DNA of 64,000 bases from positions 50,478,712 through 50,542,711 of the forward strand of contig NC_077224.1 in the NCBI RefSeq assembly GCF_024763615.1, written 5' to 3'. The stretch comes from Phlebotomus papatasi. Lineage: Eukaryota; Arthropoda; Insecta; Diptera; Psychodidae. Of this stretch, positions 21,581 through 32,401 are shown in pieces (position 1 is the stretch's first letter; every line of letters begins with the position of its first letter). The notes below the pieces were generated by a model, which had not been told where the DNA came from, did not search any database, and saw nothing but the letters and a program-made list of their open reading frames with translations. Made by a program: the position numbers and the translations under genes.

Positions 21581-21822
21581 TATGATATACACTAAAAATC
21601 AATTTTTCGTGGCCGTTCCGTTCCGTCCCGTCCGTCGTATAACAGTTCTGGCTGGAGAGAGACCGGAGAGAGATACCGAAAAGCGGTATTCAGCACAGGT
21701 AAAACAACGATGGGTAGCTAGAAGTTGGTGAAGTCAAATCCACTCCCCCCTCTTCCACCATTTCGGAACACTCCTAAATTTTGTTTTCTCAGTAACTCAG
21801 CCCCTATTGTATGGATCGCGCT

Positions 21823-22947
21823 CAAAGGAGAATGGTCAAATCCGGTCCCGGAATCGCCACGAACGGGACCTATGTCAATGGATAGACATTGTTATAGGCA
21901 ACAACATTTGTTATGGGACTGTTGCTAATTGAATTAATATTTGAAATGGCAGTCAGTTATAGTTCAAATTTAGTTGGAATTCATTGGAAGTTTGTAGAAG
22001 TCTATTGGAAATAAGGGAATTCCCGGAAAGGGTTATTTTGGATATAGAAAAAAGGCGTACGCTATTTTGTGTCCAAAATTTGATGGTGAAAGAAAGAAAG
22101 ATTTTGTAAGTAGAAAAAGGATTCATTTTAATATTGAAATTAATAATATTGTAATTTGATAGGGATAGGAAGAAGGACCAGGACAGAAAAAGGATAGGAT
22201 TTGTGTAGGAGGAGCAGATTGCTTTAAAATGTGAGATTGAGTTAATTTTAGTTTTTTGCTTTAAAACACTGACGCCATTTTTGCTGATTTTTATTCTAGC
22301 CGAAACAAACACTAAAAGATAAGAAACGATGTGAAATTCTTTTGAGAAATACAATTTGTTTAGAAAAATTACAACAGGGACCAATGTTCTAAACTATGGA
22401 GAAAAAATTCTAGAGTATAAAAACTATTAGAAGGAAGAATGGTCAAAAGCATATTATGGGCATCGATTCATCTTTATCCAGAGATGAGAGTAGGCAGGCG
22501 TATTTTGCAGATACTGGTATAAGATTAGAAAAAATTCTCAGAACCCAGGACGATAAACGCTGGGAGTCCTTGTAAAAAAGCCTATATCTTTCCGATAAAT
22601 CACTATTTTGACAACAAATTACGCAAGAACTGCTAAAGCCTAAAGCGATCTTGATGAAATTCGGTATAGGGTCAGTGAGTGTATTACTTAAGCTTTCTGA
22701 TAGCCCCCATACAAATTAAGAGCATTTTCCTTTACAACTCCTTTCTGAGAAGAGGTATTTTTAACAATCCTCACGAAGAACTTTTTGATCGAGCTTGATT
22801 GAATGAAAAAAAATGAGTAAGTAATAACGTTAACAATCATTTTCCGGCAATTTTTTAATCTTGTATCAGTACCTACAAAATGTGCCTACTCTCGTTTGTG
22901 GCGATTCCGGGACCAGCGCCCATATACTTTTGACCATTCTCCTTTTA
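21823..22947. repeat. 1.1-kb stretch bounded by inverted ends AAAGGAGAATGGTCAAA
   Basis: AAAGGAGAATGGTCAAATCC then GTCCCGGAATCGCCACG at 21823-21870 is mirrored by GTGGCGATTCCGGGACC then TTTGACCATTCTCCTTT at 22898-22947. A partial third copy (GGAAGAATGGTCAAAAGCAT) sits at 22432. It may be one element or the remains of several. The 143-codon minus-strand frame at 21953-22384 is AT-driven and not credible. 21590-21700 contains a (CCGTT)n-like run. Confidence 0.5.
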
Positions 22948-23007
22948 GTATGTTATAGCTGAACCCAAGAGATAAATTTTGAAGGAGAATTGTCAGAGGC
23001 GAATACA

Positions 23008-23517
23008 GCGTGTCCACGATAAAATTGTTCCAAATGATTTGATATTTTTATGGCAGATGTCACTAGCTTCGCATTTTTGTTGTATATAAATATTGTAACA
23101 CGTGTTTTTACCTTTTTTTTGGTGAAACTCTCATCAAATTCTATTCATTTTTCACTGAGATACGAAATAATAATGGAAAAGAGAAGGGAACTGATCGTGT
23201 ACACGTATCTAAAACATCCTGGAATCAATTACGCGGACCTTAGAAAACTTACAAATACCTCACGCCAGACCGTCCGGAGGTTGATTCTTCGATTTCTCGA
23301 CAGTAAAATTACTGCCCAGAAACTTGGATGTAGAAGAAATCGGGGTATTGGAGATCGATATTTGGAGAAAAAGGTGATCATGCGCTACAAGAACAATCCT
23401 TCGATATTTGTGAGGGATATGGCTAAAAAACTTAAACGTTCTCCCAGTCTTGTGCACAAAATCAAACACAGGAATGGACTGAAGACTTTTAAGTCATGCG
23501 ACATGTCAGATCAATGA
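23008..23517 (+). pseudogene. Tc1/mariner DD37E-like transposase, 5' fragment, copy 2
   Basis: The terminus CAGCGTGTCCACGATAAAAT at about 23006 is followed by a reading frame with MEKRRELIVYTYLKHPGI, LTNTSRQTVRRLILRFLDSK and LVHKIKHRNGLKTFK, the DNA-binding N-terminus seen in copy 1 (5823-5326). It breaks off at 23500 without a catalytic domain. The element ends where unrelated repeat sequence starts (about 23500-23650). Confidence 0.8.
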
Positions 23518-23658
23518 AAACCATCCTTAAGTGTTAGAATTTCCCTACTGGTACACAAATCTAGATCTTGAAAGAATGAAGTTAAGTTCTTCAGGTTTCT
23601 AAAAGTAATTAAATCTGTGTCAGAGAATAAAGGGACAGATAATCCTAACCGGCTTATG

Positions 23659-25349
23659 TAGGTGAGATTCTTAACGTGAGCTAACTCGGAGTGCATGCAA
23701 AATCGATTTAGAGCTGAAGTTGGGAGACGCCATTCAGTTATCTTGAATCAAATTCGTGAAATTATGCAAATTTTGTATTTAAACCAAAATATCAAGGATT
23801 TGGATGAACTGGCAGAAAAGTGATATATGGGTGAAATGTAGACCAGAATGTTCTCTATAATTTTCCCATAGAACATGATCTCATCGATTACTCAGAAGCC
23901 AAGATAAGCGAGGTTTTTTGTTTCTTAACTTGTTTTTTTCATCCAGAGTGCCCCAAGTAGTCATTTGTTGAACTTCAACTATATCAAAGAATTGTTGTAT
24001 TTTGTGGGACTTTCCATTTAAAACCATATTTTAAGTGTCTTTGTGGAGTAGAGGCAGTCAAATTGGCATCTGAGTGATTTCAAAGCATTATTATGGGAAA
24101 AATCAATTTTTTCACACTTAAACGGCAAAATCGGAGTGATAGCGTAGTCTAAGCGATGATGTATGGACGAAATGTAGAGACAAATGTGCTCTATAATTAT
24201 GTTGAAGTAATCATCAAAATCGGTTCAGCGACAGTCGAGATAATTGAGGTTATGTGATATTGAAATTGGTTTTTCGACTGTGGCGCCCCTGGTGTTGGTC
24301 CCACGAAGTTCAAATATTCTAGAAAGTTGTAGCATTTGGTGAGATCTTTCGTTTAAGCCCTCATTCATCAAAATCGGTCACATAGAACCGGAGATATGAT
24401 TTTTTGAATTTTGTGAACTTTGACCCCTCATATCTCCGGTTCTATTGAAACCACAGCGCACATACGCACCATTTTGGAAACGTCCTAGACTGGACTACAA
24501 CATACTAAAATTTCATTAACTTGCACAATGCCGTTTTTGAGAAAAATGACTTTGAATTTCGATGAATTTTGACGCTATCACAGCGCCACCTGTGGTGACT
24601 TTTTGAACTTCCATCTGAAAGTGCTCATCGAGACGAAACCAAAAAGGTAAAATTTAGGTCGCTATGTTAGTTAGAACCGGAGATAGAGGCCGGTCAATGT
24701 TCGAACTTTGACCCCTTATAGCTCGGGTCAGGGGTTATGGATCGACTTAAGGTTTTTTTTGTTTGATACGTATAATCAACGGCTACAACATACTAAATTT
24801 TCAGCCCGATGCACAATGGAATTTTTGAGTTATTTAACTTATAGGATTTAAACATTTTCTTTTTAATAATAGCGCCCCTAGCGGTGGTTTTATGAACTCG
24901 CGATGTTAGAAGGGGAAGTGAAATTTCATGAGAGCTTTCCAAAAAGCCCTCACTTTTTAAATTCTGACAATTAGAACTGGAGTTATGGCCATTTTAAGAA
25001 ATTTTTTTTGGACCCTTATAGCTCGGGTCAGGGGGGTCGGGGGACCTTAAGTTTGGTATTGATGGAAAGCTCTAAGGCCCAGCTATAACATACTAAAATT
25101 TGAGTTCGCTCGATGCCATAGGGGCGGAGCTATTGAGAAAACAAAAAAAGGGGGGTCTTCAAAATGGCGGAAGGAGGGGTGGGGGGTGGGGGGTCAATGC
25201 ACCATGTTGCAATTTTCACCCGATATATAACCTTTGCCGAAAACCGCAAGTCGATATCTTTTTTAGTTTAGGAGCTATTAAGCTCCAAAGAGCGGCCGGC
25301 CGGCCGGCCGGGAACGTAACTTAGGTGAGATTGTTAAGAATCTCACCTA
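23659..25349. mobile_element. 1.7-kb noncoding TIR element with modular interior
   Basis: TAGGTGAGATTCTTAA (23659-23674) and its exact complement TTAAGAATCTCACCTA (25334-25349) bound the element; a TA target duplication is included in these ends. Inside are repeated loosely similar modules: GCGCCCCTGGTG/TAGCGGTGG, AGAACCGGAGATATG, TTATAGCTCGGGTCAGG, ACATACTAAAATTT. A (CCGG)n run lies at 25292-25311, and the right terminus is itself a 12-bp-stem hairpin (25321-25350). No transposase frame. Confidence 0.7.
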
Positions 25350-25669
25350 ATATTCCCTGTTACTGATCCAAACACACACGAGATGGGATGCTGTGATATA
25401 GTAACGGCACTGATTGCCCACAGAGCTGCGATATAGAGCGGCTACCCGTATCGGGGGGATAAGACAGAATAGCAGTGGGGAAGCATAAGGGGCCCAATTG
25501 TGGCCTGGATGCATCGGAAATCCGAAATGGAGAACTGACCCCTGGTAAAATCTTATCTTAAAATCTTATCCGTCAGTAGATTGAACATCAGGCGTAAAAA
25601 AAGAAAAGCCAATGGCCATTTTTGAGTTATACTGTCCCAGAAAAAAAAGACAGTGTTTAGGAATAGGTT

Positions 25670-25675
25670 TTTATT
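25670..25675 (-). terminator. poly(A) signal overlapping the stop of the His/Pro-rich gene
   Basis: On the minus strand CAATAAAAACC: the AATAAA includes the TAA stop of the gene above it. Confidence 0.45.
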
Positions 25676-27004
25676 GCAGATATTTCTGGGTAAAGTCCTC
25701 AATTTGTGTCATTACAAAAACTGTCATTTTGTCTACTTTTCTAACTGTATCGCGATGTGAGTCAATACTACGTTTACGACGAGCCTGGTAGTGTTCAGGA
25801 ATTTCAACCTTGTGTCTCGCAATCGATCGGATGATGAGAGCTGCAACGTAGAAGGTGAACCAAACGGTGAAATATAGAGGGATGTACCAGAGTTTTCGAC
25901 CGAGGTAGTAGTAGCTGTATTTCTTGACCCTTGGCTCGGGCGGGGGTTCTTCAGTTGTTGTTGTTGGTTCAATGTGATGGTGATGGTGAAAATCATGATG
26001 AGGATCGTGATCGTATATTAGCTCAGGAGAAGCGTCAACGCCGTATAGTCCGCTGTATTTGTAGGAGTCAGGAAAGGAGGGAAAACTGTGATCACTTGGA
26101 GCTGGAGCTGCCATGGTATCCATGCCCATATCATCTTGAGGCATCATGTCCATGACTGCAGCTGGGGCTGGTGCAGGAGCAGGAGTTGGAGCTGGAGCAG
26201 GAGCTGGTGTTGCAGGAGCATGATCGAAATACTTATGGTCGTGATCACTGTAGTGATCGAAATAACCAGGTGGGGGATGATCATAAATTATTTCATGGCT
26301 ATGATCATGATTGTGATAGTGGTCATGATCATCATGATAGTGACTGTGATGATCATGATCATGGTAGTGTTCGTGATGATCATGATCATGGTCGTGACTA
26401 GAGTCGTCCTGGTCAGAGGGAGCCGGCTGATCGTCTGTCGAACTATTGTCGTCAGCGTTGCTGTCGTCAGAGTCGGAAGTGTCAGAAGAGTCTGGTGCTG
26501 AGGCTTCTGCAGGTTTTTCCATAGGTAGGAACATAGGATTAACAGGTCCTGGGAACTTATAACTGGTATCAGAGTCCACAGGCCCAGCTGCGGGTGGTAA
26601 GTAGCTCGAAACTGGTGAAACAGACTTGGTAGGAGCATCTGGAGGTGGTAGGTATGGAGAGTTCACATTTGGCGGAAAGGCATAAAGGTCCTGATTTGAT
26701 GGAGGAATGTAGGAATTTTGAGGAGCAGCAGGTGGTGCTGGGGCTGCTGTGGTCTGAGGCGGTGCTGCCGGCCTATAAACTGGCGCCGGAGGTGCCGGAG
26801 CTGGTGCTGAGAATGTCTGAACAGATGGTGCATTAGATGCAGGTGGTGCTGGAGCTGGAGCTGGAGCAGAAGCTGGTCGTTGTGGAAAAGATGCCACAGG
26901 CTTGGGATAGTTATATCCATTCTTTTCCTTTTTCTTTTGCTTAGCTTTGTAAATGCCTGCAGAATAGGCTTCAGATGGGGAGTATCTGTCCATAGCAACG
27001 GGAC
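25671..27004 (-). CDS. exon 2 of a Pro/Ala- and His/Asp-rich membrane protein
   Basis: An exon of 1334 bases. The acceptor AAACAG|GTCCCG (27005-27006) joins in phase with the donor of the exon at 31933-32401, giving a protein of about 600 residues. In order: Pro/Ala-rich segment with APAPAPPA repeats, acidic Ser/Asp stretch, a His/Asp/Tyr block of about 40 residues (HDHDHDHHEHYHDHDHHSHY...), more PAPAPA, an HHHHH run, then RVKKYSYYYLGRKLWYIPLY, a transmembrane helix (near 528-549), SIARHKVEIP, a dibasic RRKRS site and a short tail ending QKYLQ. The tail and helix recur in the small gene at 37841-38245. The His/Asp block suggests metal binding (inference). No family name recognised. Antisense frames at 26088-26501 are shadows of the repeats. 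Confidence 0.85.
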
Positions 27005-27629
27005 CTGTTTCGAAGAAAATTAATATTTGTTTATCAGAACTTAATCATAAGCGTCAATTAGTAAGGAACTCTAAACGTGTCTATTCATTAGCCACAATTC
27101 TAACTGAATAGCGTTAATTGCTCTAAAATCTTTATTACTTATTAATCACCCATTCTCAGAAGATTCTTTTAATTAAGAAGTGTGTGATAATTGTGAAAGT
27201 TCTTTCTATCATGGTGTCAATACTTTAGAAACATTTTAATTAAAACTTCAAACTTAACCCATTAGGGCTGGGACAGGGACACTTATGTGGTTCTTTGTAC
27301 ATTTCAAATTTACAATTGTCTTTTAGTCACAACAATTGGTGATAATCAGCAGAGAAAGGCATTTGATCAAATAAATAAACGGTGATTTGTTAACACTGAG
27401 AGTGATAAATTTTTTCTACAAGTGAATGTCATAGAAAAATTACAAAATTACTTTTATCGGCTCATTGCCAGTTGAAACCGATGCAGACTTTTTGGAATTT
27501 CAAAACCAGTGAAACTAGTTAAATCTATTTATTTAAACTAAATCCAATTTGTCCAATAAATCGATTAAAAATTCAGTCCTCCAGAGTTATTGATCTTTGA
27601 CCTTCAATAATTAAAAATGGCGAACCCTC

Positions 27630-27850
27630 CGGTCATAGGTATGTTTGGACGAAATGTTCGTCTGGACTATTTCAGAAAAATTCCGGAAATCATTGAAAAA
27701 GCTTGGGCCAATTTTGAGGAAAACCAAAAAAACATGGCTTTTTGGGGGTTGGAGGGGGCATAGGAGAAAAAGAAAAAAGGGGGGGGGGTCACCGAAGACC
27801 GAAAGTCAATGTCTCTTACTGTTTGACCTCTAGCTCAGGAACACATTTAG
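27630..27850. repeat. 'GGGGTCACCGAAGACCGAAAG' family repeat, copy 1
   Basis: Shares ACGAAATGTTCGTCTGGACT, CCGAAAGTCAATGTCTCTTA and TTTGACCTCTAGCTC with 28055-28345, 43975-44155 and 58860-59145, and more weakly with the module at 25185-25280. Noncoding; lies in the 4.9-kb intron of the His/Pro-rich gene. Confidence 0.55.
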
Positions 27851-28054
27851 GATCAAATAAAAAATAATTTCTGAAAAATATTATTCAATTATCGGTACTT
27901 AACCGATTCATTACCAATGTAGTCTAATACAGCCGTGTTCGAAATTTCAATACGTGTTAAAAAAAAAAAAAAATTAACCAAATTGGTTACAAAATTAGCC
28001 CTTCAAAGTGGTTGACCTTAGACCTCCAATAATTCAAAGTGAAGATTTATCCTG

Positions 28055-28345
28055 TTTTAGGTATGTTTGGCCCAAATGTTCGCCTGGACTACCTCTAAAA
28101 TATATCCGAAAATCATTGAAAACGCTTTGGCCAACTTTGAGAAAAACCGAAAAAACCTGGTTCTGCAGGGCATGGAGGGTGGCAAGGGGAAACAGGAAAA
28201 AACGTTTAGAGATAATGTTTTTTATTGGGGGTCATCGAGAACCGGAAGTTGATATCTTTTACCGTTTAAGCTACACAGCGGTGACGAGTTGGTAAAAAGC
28301 GAGTTAATTTTGCTCTCGCTTTGAGTTCGAATAGAAAAAATTGAA
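28055..28345. repeat. 'GGGGTCATCGAGAACCGGAAG' family repeat, copy 2
   Basis: Same family as 27630. It ends in a tRNA-like patch (GTGACGAGTTGGTAAAAAGC and TTTGAGTTCGAATAG, an A/B-box-like pair) that also terminates the copies at 44130 and 59130, suggesting mobilisation with or by a SINE. Confidence 0.5.
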
Positions 28346-28463
28346 ATAACAATTTCTTTCCAATTCAATTAAATTAGAAATTATACGGTGCGATTTTGTG
28401 TAAAAGTACCTGAGTGGAATAAAATAATAATAATAATAACAACTAAATTAACTTTTCTGTATA

Positions 28464-28661
28464 GCGGAATGTGGCCTGCCTTTGAATGCTTTAATTTCTC
28501 TTTTATTTCCGAAAATTGAAATTTCAATTTTTTTAATCGAAGTTAATAGGAAACAGTTAATAGTATGAACTATAGTTTATAGAATTTTTATTTAAAAAAA
28601 AAATAAGAGAAAAATCAAATATTTAAAGGTTTCCATATTCAAAGGCAGACCACTTTCCCCT
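28464..28661. mobile_element. MITE with TGCCTTTGAATG / ATTCAAAGGCA ends
   Basis: GGAATGTGGCCTGCCTTTGA (28467) is mirrored by TCAAAGGCAGACCACTTTCC before CCTA (28639-28661). Related wording at 17370 (AAAGGCAGCCGCATTCAAAG). Confidence 0.5.
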
Positions 28662-28952
28662 ACTACTATTTTCAAAAACGATTCGAAATAAATATGAAAA
28701 GTGAAAATAAAATGTTATTGGATAACTGTTCTAGATGAAACCTGACCTGAATAGATAATAAAACACTAGTTTGAAATTTTATTTGAAATTCATTTTTTTT
28801 AACGTCAAGAATTTAAATTTAAATTCAAGTTTTTTTTTTAGAATATTTCAGTTGAGTTATGAATTTAAATAATTAAGAATTACTTTTATATTGTAAATAT
28901 TTCCAAAAGAAAGCTGAACAGCTGAACTATTTAACAACTTCAATAATTCAAA

Positions 28953-29172
28953 CACTGAGAGAAATTCGAAAAAGTTAAAATAACATTCCGGAAATGTTAA
29001 TTTTACCCTGCAGTATTGATCCAAAATCGGTGTAAATATTATGCTTTTTAGGTGTATTAGGGGTTAAAGTTACCCTTTTTCATGTTATTTCTACCCTTAA
29101 AAAGGTGTAAAAGTAAAAAGTCTTAAAATTATGAGGAAGTAAAGTTAATCGCACCACCGTTTTTTCTCAGTG
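28953..29172. mobile_element. CACTGAG MITE, copy 1
   Basis: Ends CACTGAGAGAAATTCG and TTTTTTCTCAGTG. The interior has GGTAAAAGTAA/TTACCC-type words, AACATTCCGGAAATGTTAAT and TTAGGTGTA. Other copies: 29323-29572 (inverted), 36438-37074, 37123-37310 (partial) and 56998-57249. TA duplications at two copies point to Tc1/mariner-type mobilisation. Confidence 0.7.
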
Positions 29173-29322
29173 ATTATGAAATGAAAATTTAATTTTTGCG
29201 CATGCACAGAAAGTTATATACATTTAGCAAGGTTCAAAAGCCTTGCAACTCCTATTACTGACAACCCCGACAAATTCCTTTAGGTACTCATTGCGTAGAG
29301 ATAAAGATTTTTAATTTTACTA

Positions 29323-29572
29323 CACTGAGAAAAAAAACAGGGGTGCAATTAACTTTGCTTCCTCATAACTTTAAGACTTTTTAGGTGTAAAAACATATCT
29401 TTTTAATGTTAATTTTACACCTTTTTAAGGGTAAAATTAACATGAAAAAGGGTAACTTTAACCCCTAATACACACAAAAAGCATAATATTTACACCGATT
29501 TCGGATCAATACTGCAGTGTAATATAAACATTTCCGAAATGTTATTTTAACTTTTTCGGATTTATCTCGGTG
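29323..29572. mobile_element. CACTGAG MITE, copy 2 (opposite orientation)
   Basis: TA then CACTGAGAAAAAAAACAGGG at 29323; right end GGATTTATCTCGGTG then TA. Only 150 bases from copy 1 and inverted relative to it. 29580-30180 holds no other recognised feature. Confidence 0.75.
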
Positions 29573-30185
29573 TACCTTTTTACTACTGGGCAATTGGTCC
29601 TTTTGGCCATGAAAACACAGGAAAATTATCAAATCTCAACAATAATGAGTTCATGAATCTTCATGAAATGAGTATTATTTCCTTTGCTCTATTCAAACGA
29701 GTTATTAAAAGTTATTTAATCAAAATTCATTTTAATTAACAATGGTTAGGAAATTTTTCTGTAAGTCTCAAATAGTGACATTTTGAACATTCAAAGTAAA
29801 TTTTTCTAAGAAAGATATTCGAAGATCCCTTTCGAAAGCCACAGGCATTTGTATTATTCATCCGAGTGGTAGGGTGGCGGTATTACTTGTAGCCTCTGTC
29901 TTTACTTATATAGCCTCCTCGTAAAAAACTTTACAATGTCCTCAAAACGATTTCGAAAAACCTTATAATTAAAAATATTTGATGTGTTCTAATAGCACAT
30001 AACATTTTGTTTGGTTTTCGAAATAATTTTCTGACAAAAATTGCGACATGGCCATAAGTAGACAGGCCACAAGTAATACCACCACCCTAGCTAAAGTATT
30101 TTAATTTTCAACATGTGTTAGTCTTCAATTAGTTGCAAGGAAAAACAAAGCAATGAGGCTCGTAGTATCTTTGTGTTATTATAAT

Positions 30186-30640
30186 TCCCCTTATACGGGC
30201 TTCAGACCTAAGGCTTAGTCATATGACTTATCATATCTAATTTCTTTTTGAGTTCGTGTTGGACCGTCTGCATATTGTTGTCCAGTGTTGAAATCCAAGT
30301 GCCCATTGTAAGGAGATTCCCGCCTAACAATTTCCCCCCAATAATTTCCATACCTGAGGAAGGAGGAAATAAGCCTCCGAAACGTCGTAAGGAGAATAAA
30401 GGAGAGAAAAGCTCAAAGGTCAATCCGTGTTTAAATTTCCCCATAATCCAGTAGTGACCGAATTCTTAATTTAATTTCTTTTCATTCAAGATTTTTTGGA
30501 AAATTATCACTTAAGATTGGACAATATCGGCAAACGATTCATTAAATTTTGAAAAACCAATAAACTTGGATGCTATTTTGAATTTCGAGATCATCGGGAA
30601 CTGGGCTAAACCATAAGTCTGAAGCCAGTATTAAAATTAG
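30186..30640. mobile_element. 'CTTCAGACCTAAGGC' MITE split by a short retro-insertion
   Basis: ATACGGGCTTCAGACCTAAG at 30193 and ACTGGGCTAAACCATAAGTC near 30605 are the two ends. The sequence between is interrupted at 30249-30472. Confidence 0.65.
30249..30472. mobile_element. 224-bp insertion with 10-bp target duplication (SINE/LINE-tail-like)
   Basis: AATTTCTTTT precedes (30239-30248) and follows (30473-30482) the insert. It contains TACCTGAGGAAGGAG, CCGAAACGTCGTAAG and AAATCCGTG-like text. The second copy is 47058-47280 (CCTGAGGAAGGAGCC, CCGAAACGTCATTTG). A duplication of variable length without inverted ends fits target-primed retrotransposition. Confidence 0.7.
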
Positions 30641-30790
30641 TGAATAATTTTTTTAATTAAGGTGAAAGGAACACCTATTGACACTTCAAGAACTCGTGTC
30701 AGGACTTGTTGACACCCTACTCTGAACCATTTGGAATACGAAATTCGAAAACTTATCCTTATCGAAAAACGCAGATTAATGAAAAAATAT

Positions 30791-31087
30791 TACACTGTGG
30801 TAAAAATAAAAGAGTCAAATTTACCCTTTTCAACAAAAATGGATCATATTTGACCCTTTGAAAGGTTCACTTGAATCTTTTGAATTTTTGTATGCATATT
30901 TATCACGATCAATCGTGTTTTATCGTAAATTAATTACTCTTATCGTATTTCTCTCATCTGAGCGAACACCAAATATGACTTTTTCATTGTTTTTATTCGT
31001 TTATTTCGGAGATAAATAGGTGTCAAAACAGTAGTGACCCTTTCAAAGGGTCATCGGTGTCGGTGACCCTTTTATTTTTACCAGTGT
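30791..31087. mobile_element. MITE ACACTG(T)GGTAAAAATAAAAG within a larger inverted repeat
   Basis: TACACTGTGGTAAAAATAAA (30791) and TTTATTTTTACCAGTGTA (ending 31087) are inverted. Outside them, GGAACACCTATTGACACTTC (30668) pairs with AAGTGTCAATAGGGG (31143) and GAAGAGGTGTTCC, so this element sits inside another of about 500 bp (30660-31180). The 107-codon frame at 31136-31459 begins in that repeat and is not convincing. Confidence 0.55.
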
Positions 31088-31932
31088 AATATTTTACTTA
31101 GATTTTATTGGATGCATTAAATAAATTTAAACATTTTGGCAAAAGTGTCAATAGGGGTTTCCTGTCGAAGAGGTGTTCCTTCAACCCTATTTAGTGTGAT
31201 AGTTCCTAAATTTTTCCAGCCTCGCGCAAAATTTTTGTTAGAAAATTCTAAATTGAGTTTGAATTCTTCGACAATCAACGATATTTTATGCAAATTTATG
31301 CGTTTTTACTTTTCATCTGAGACACTTACTATAGGAAATCAAATTCCAGCTGTGAATCCAGCTGTTCAAAATCTTGTTAGTCCCATCGATTTTAGTTGTA
31401 TAACCTTTTGTTTTGCATTTTCATTTGATGCAAACTACACTGCAAACATTACCAACTAGTTCCCGGCGAGTGGCCTTCAAAGTTGAAGCCAATTTCTTAT
31501 TTTCACATACAAATGCGTATGGGAATTTTTCTGCACTCGTGATCGTTATGCTAAATATTTAAAAAGTGAGAAGTTTTTCCGTATTATAAGATACCTTTCC
31601 GTATGGAGGGATAAATTATATTAAATTTTTGTTTAAATAAATTTTTTCCTTGGAGCACTGTGAGCTGAGTTCGAGATCAATTTAGGAATTGGCTTCAAAT
31701 AGCTTCATATAAAAAGGCCAACTTGCCAGGCGCTTGATTACCAACATACGACAACGGTTGATGCAACCAACAATCTTTGGAAAAATTGATTTCAATCAGA
31801 TAGAAATTTCAAAATTTATGAGCCAAGAACAGATCCACATGGCCAAAAGTGCTCACCTCACTCTTTTTGCTCGATAACAAATTAACATTGAGTCGATTCT
31901 TTGGGGTAATTTCTTTGTAAAATATTACTCAC

Positions 31933-32401
31933 CTTGAACTCCTCCTACGCGCCTTGAGTGATTGGCAGGCCACTGTACTGGGTCTGGACGATGGTTTGAT
32001 GGTGTGTAAACAGGGTAGACTATTTGGGGCTGTTTCCTGGCCACCGGTGCTCCCCCGTAGACACTGGAAGTTCTCACAGGCGCGAGCTTCTGTCGCGTCT
32101 GTGTCCTTCGTGCAACTCCGGATGTCAAGAAAGGAAACTGAAATGGTCTTGAATCGACCGCCCTTCCGGTTTCCGGTTCCAGTGTGGTGGTCGTTGTGGG
32201 TGGTTGGGTGGTGTTGAGATTAGGTATGAGGAGTCTTGATACTGAAATACCCTCCCTGGGTCGATGTGTCACCTCCTCGGTGTCGGTTTTATTTGAAATA
32301 TTGCCATTTGTGGCCACTCGCGAGTATGCAGCAATTGGCTGTATTTTCACCCACAGAATTGCCATTAGAATTGTCACTAGAGTCTTGATCATGTCGGACA
32401 C
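31933..32401 (-). CDS. exon 1 of the His/Pro-rich membrane protein: signal peptide and Thr/Pro linker
   Basis: ATG at 32399-32401, 156 codons plus one base, donor CAAG|GTGAGT (31931-31932). The N-terminus (MSDMIKTLVTILMAILWVKI) is a textbook signal peptide with likely cleavage after QPIAA. A region with NHS/NKT/NTT glycosylation sequons, a TTTTTLEPE stretch and basic Pro-rich text (VYGGAPVARKQPQIVYPVYT) follows. The single leftover G completes a Gly codon with the first two bases of the exon at 27004, so the reading frame runs on through a 4.9-kb intron (27005-31932) that contains the MITEs at 28464-31087. The joint is inferred from phase, strand and complementarity of a signal peptide with a downstream membrane module. 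Confidence 0.75.

Noticed and set aside
21953..22384. 143-codon minus-strand frame
   Set aside because: Phe/Ile/Asn/Ser-rich translation of AT-rich repeat DNA; no domain.
25100..25324. Gly/Arg-rich + frame
   Set aside because: Translation of the G-rich module and (CCGG)n run of the 23659-25349 element.
26088..26501. Met/Ile/Val-rich + frame of 137 codons
   Set aside because: Antisense shadow of the His/Asp codons of the real minus-strand exon.
31136..31459. 107-codon + frame
   Set aside because: Begins in the terminus of an inverted-repeat element; no supporting signals.
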